5,771 nucleotides of DNA, taken from assembly GCA_011049745.1 (NCBI GenBank), contig DRHE01000418.1, positions 1 to 5,771 on the forward strand, in the 5' to 3' direction. A model generated the notes under the pieces. It worked only from the letters and a program-made list of their open reading frames with translations, did not search any database and was not told the DNA's origin. Source of the DNA: Spirochaetales bacterium (lineage in GTDB: Bacteria > Spirochaetota > Spirochaetia > SZUA-6 > DRHE01). The translations under genes were made by a program, and so were the position numbers. How positions within the stretch are numbered: the first letter of the stretch is position 1; every line of letters begins with the position of its first letter. Below are positions 4,492-5,771 of this stretch, in pieces.

Positions 4492-5757
4492 CTAAAGCAG
4501 AATTAGAGCTGCCAGCAGGATAAAGGTAAATGCCATGGCCAGCTTGATCTTAAGCAGGCTCTGTTTGAAAAAGGATACGATCCGCGGTGAAGCAATGCCC
4601 GCATAAATAAGAGCGAATAAAACCAGCAGGGGCAGGATAAAACTAATATTGTAGAGCAGCAGTAACATTACCGGGTAGGAGCCGGCTCTTATTCGCACCA
4701 TATAGGTGATAGTGGGCAGGTATATCTGTCCGGTACAGACCAGTTCAAAAAAGGTCACCACCACCCCGGTGGCCAGGGTACCGCCGATTATCGATGGAGT
4801 GCGCATTTTCTCCCTGATGGTTTTATGAATTCGCTTCTTTACTGCTCCCGGAAGCTGCAGGATCATTTGCGAAGCTCTGCCCTTCTTAATCAGATAAACA
4901 TCATAGAGGCTAAGGCCGGCAAAGAGTAAAAGCACCCCCAGGAGAAGGTACTCCATTGCCGTCGCAATAATTGGAAATGAGGCTGCACTGCGCATTATAT
5001 TTAAGAAGCCGAAACCTATTGCCAGATAGGTTACAAATACGGACAGGGCAAAGGAACCGCCAATTACCAGTATTTCGCCTTTACTGTGGCCCAGCAGCGC
5101 CAGCATGGAGAGCATAAACAGAAGAGTAGAAAAGGCGCAGGGGTTAACCCCATCGATCAATCCGGCAACAAATACAGGCAGGGGTGATAGCAGGTTTTTC
5201 ATTCGGTCACCCGTGGAAGCTGTAGCTGCTTCTCCGGGTGATGACTCTGCATCTGCTGCAGACCCGCTTGCCTGAGGTTGCCGGAGGGCAATATGCTGCT
5301 CCACTGCCCCTTCAATCTTTGCCTTGATCTCTTTTGAACCCTGCAGCACTACATTGCCCAGGATCAGCACTGGAAATGCCTCGATCTCCACACCTATTGC
5401 AGTGGCAGCAGTGACCAGCTCTTCAAAAACCTCAGGCTCCAGGATATCATAGCGATTCACCGTTATCACGGCATGGACACCGTCGGACCGCATACGCCCC
5501 TCCAGTCGGGGCAACTCACCCTTAAGAAAAACTTCACACTCCCGGCAGCCCGGAGAAAAGTAATAATCAATAATTACCCAGGTATTGACCAGTTCATTCA
5601 TTATTATCTCATCAATCCAGCGCTGCTTTCGCTCGCAGGGCAGACATTCCACCTTTTCTATAGTCCCCTCCCCTCCCGCAGTGACCTTTGCCACCACATA
5701 AATGACCTTTCTATCTAATTCAGAATCGCTGGATTTAATCAGGATAAATTTTTTCAC
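4492..5757 (-). CDS. Thioredoxin-like domain fused to a CcdA/DsbD-type membrane electron-transfer domain; 5' end possibly beyond the window
   Basis: 421 residues from GTG 5757. Residues ~55-155 form a thioredoxin/glutaredoxin-like domain: YYFSPGCREC (65-74) has a CxxC pair (C71, C74), and AFPV (127-130) supplies the cis-proline. A polar linker rich in Ala, Ser and Glu (~160-187) leads to six membrane segments (about 192-222, 229-253, 262-290, 322-350, 359-387, 403-421). NPCAF (205-209) and CTGQIYLPT (341-349) carry the paired membrane cysteines C207 and C341, as in CcdA/DsbD, which pass electrons from cytoplasmic thioredoxin to outside thiols. A second pair, CLPC (38-41), lies before the thioredoxin domain. 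Such proteins serve cytochrome c maturation or extracytoplasmic disulfide reduction. Start is unsure: GTG 5757 has GGGAG only 2 bases upstream, the frame stays open to the window edge at 5771, and no signal peptide or N-terminal membrane anchor precedes the thioredoxin domain. A start further upstream is therefore likely. Confidence 0.85.
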   Translation of the reverse strand: MKKFILIKSSDSELDRKVIYVVAKVTAGGEGTIEKVECLPCERKQRWIDEIIMNELVNTWVIIDYYFSPGCRECEVFLKGELPRLEGRMRSDGVHAVITVNRYDILEPEVFEELVTAATAIGVEIEAFPVLILGNVVLQGSKEIKAKIEGAVEQHIALRQPQASGSAADAESSPGEAATASTGDRMKNLLSPLPVFVAGLIDGVNPCAFSTLLFMLSMLALLGHSKGEILVIGGSFALSVFVTYLAIGFGFLNIMRSAASFPIIATAMEYLLLGVLLLFAGLSLYDVYLIKKGRASQMILQLPGAVKKRIHKTIREKMRTPSIIGGTLATGVVVTFFELVCTGQIYLPTITYMVRIRAGSYPVMLLLLYNISFILPLLVLFALIYAGIASPRIVSFFKQSLLKIKLAMAFTFILLAALILL

Positions 5758-5771
5758 TTCTCCCAGATAAT

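Overview
The window looks like a bacterial chromosome segment of moderate GC with a more AT-rich gap near the middle. The gene content (molybdenum hydroxylase, IclR regulator, HisC/HisD-type enzymes, thioredoxin-CcdA fusion, toxin-antitoxin remnants) would fit an anaerobic bacterium, perhaps a Clostridia-type Firmicute from a metagenome. That assignment is inference from gene style only, and there is no rRNA or tRNA to support it.

Layout, left to right. Positions 1-399 (minus) carry the N-terminal part of a xanthine dehydrogenase/aldehyde oxidase-type molybdenum hydroxylase large subunit. The leftmost ~60 bases are an inverted copy of the gene's own 5' end, so the left edge is probably a chimeric or fold-back end. 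An IclR-family regulator (392-1174, minus) lies immediately upstream and overlaps the hydroxylase start by 8 bases. A candidate terminator and promoter (1187-1310) separate this pair from a second minus-strand pair: a HisD-type dehydrogenase (1333-2637) and a HisC-type aminotransferase (2721-3851). A good sigma70-like promoter abuts the hisC start.

From about 3896 to 4450 the plus strand is a small toxin-antitoxin graveyard. It holds a BrnT-like toxin tail, a possible stub of its partner, an intact ribbon-helix-helix antitoxin (4206-4427), and the first few codons of a lost PIN-type toxin. From 4492 to the right edge (minus) is a redox protein with an extracytoplasmic thioredoxin-like domain and a CcdA/DsbD-type membrane domain. 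Its true start may lie outside the window.

Working together: hisC and hisD look co-transcribed, but no other histidine-biosynthesis gene is present. The HisD protein has changes at three active-site positions (Gln to Glu, Asp to Asn, His to Asn), including two of the four zinc-ligand positions known from the E. coli enzyme. With the IclR regulator and molybdenum hydroxylase next door, this suggests a catabolic or otherwise non-histidine role. It is the best candidate here for undescribed biology. A second pattern is that the first gene of each transcription unit has a promoter almost touching its start codon and no clear Shine-Dalgarno, whereas the downstream genes have good ones, hinting at leaderless or near-leaderless transcripts.
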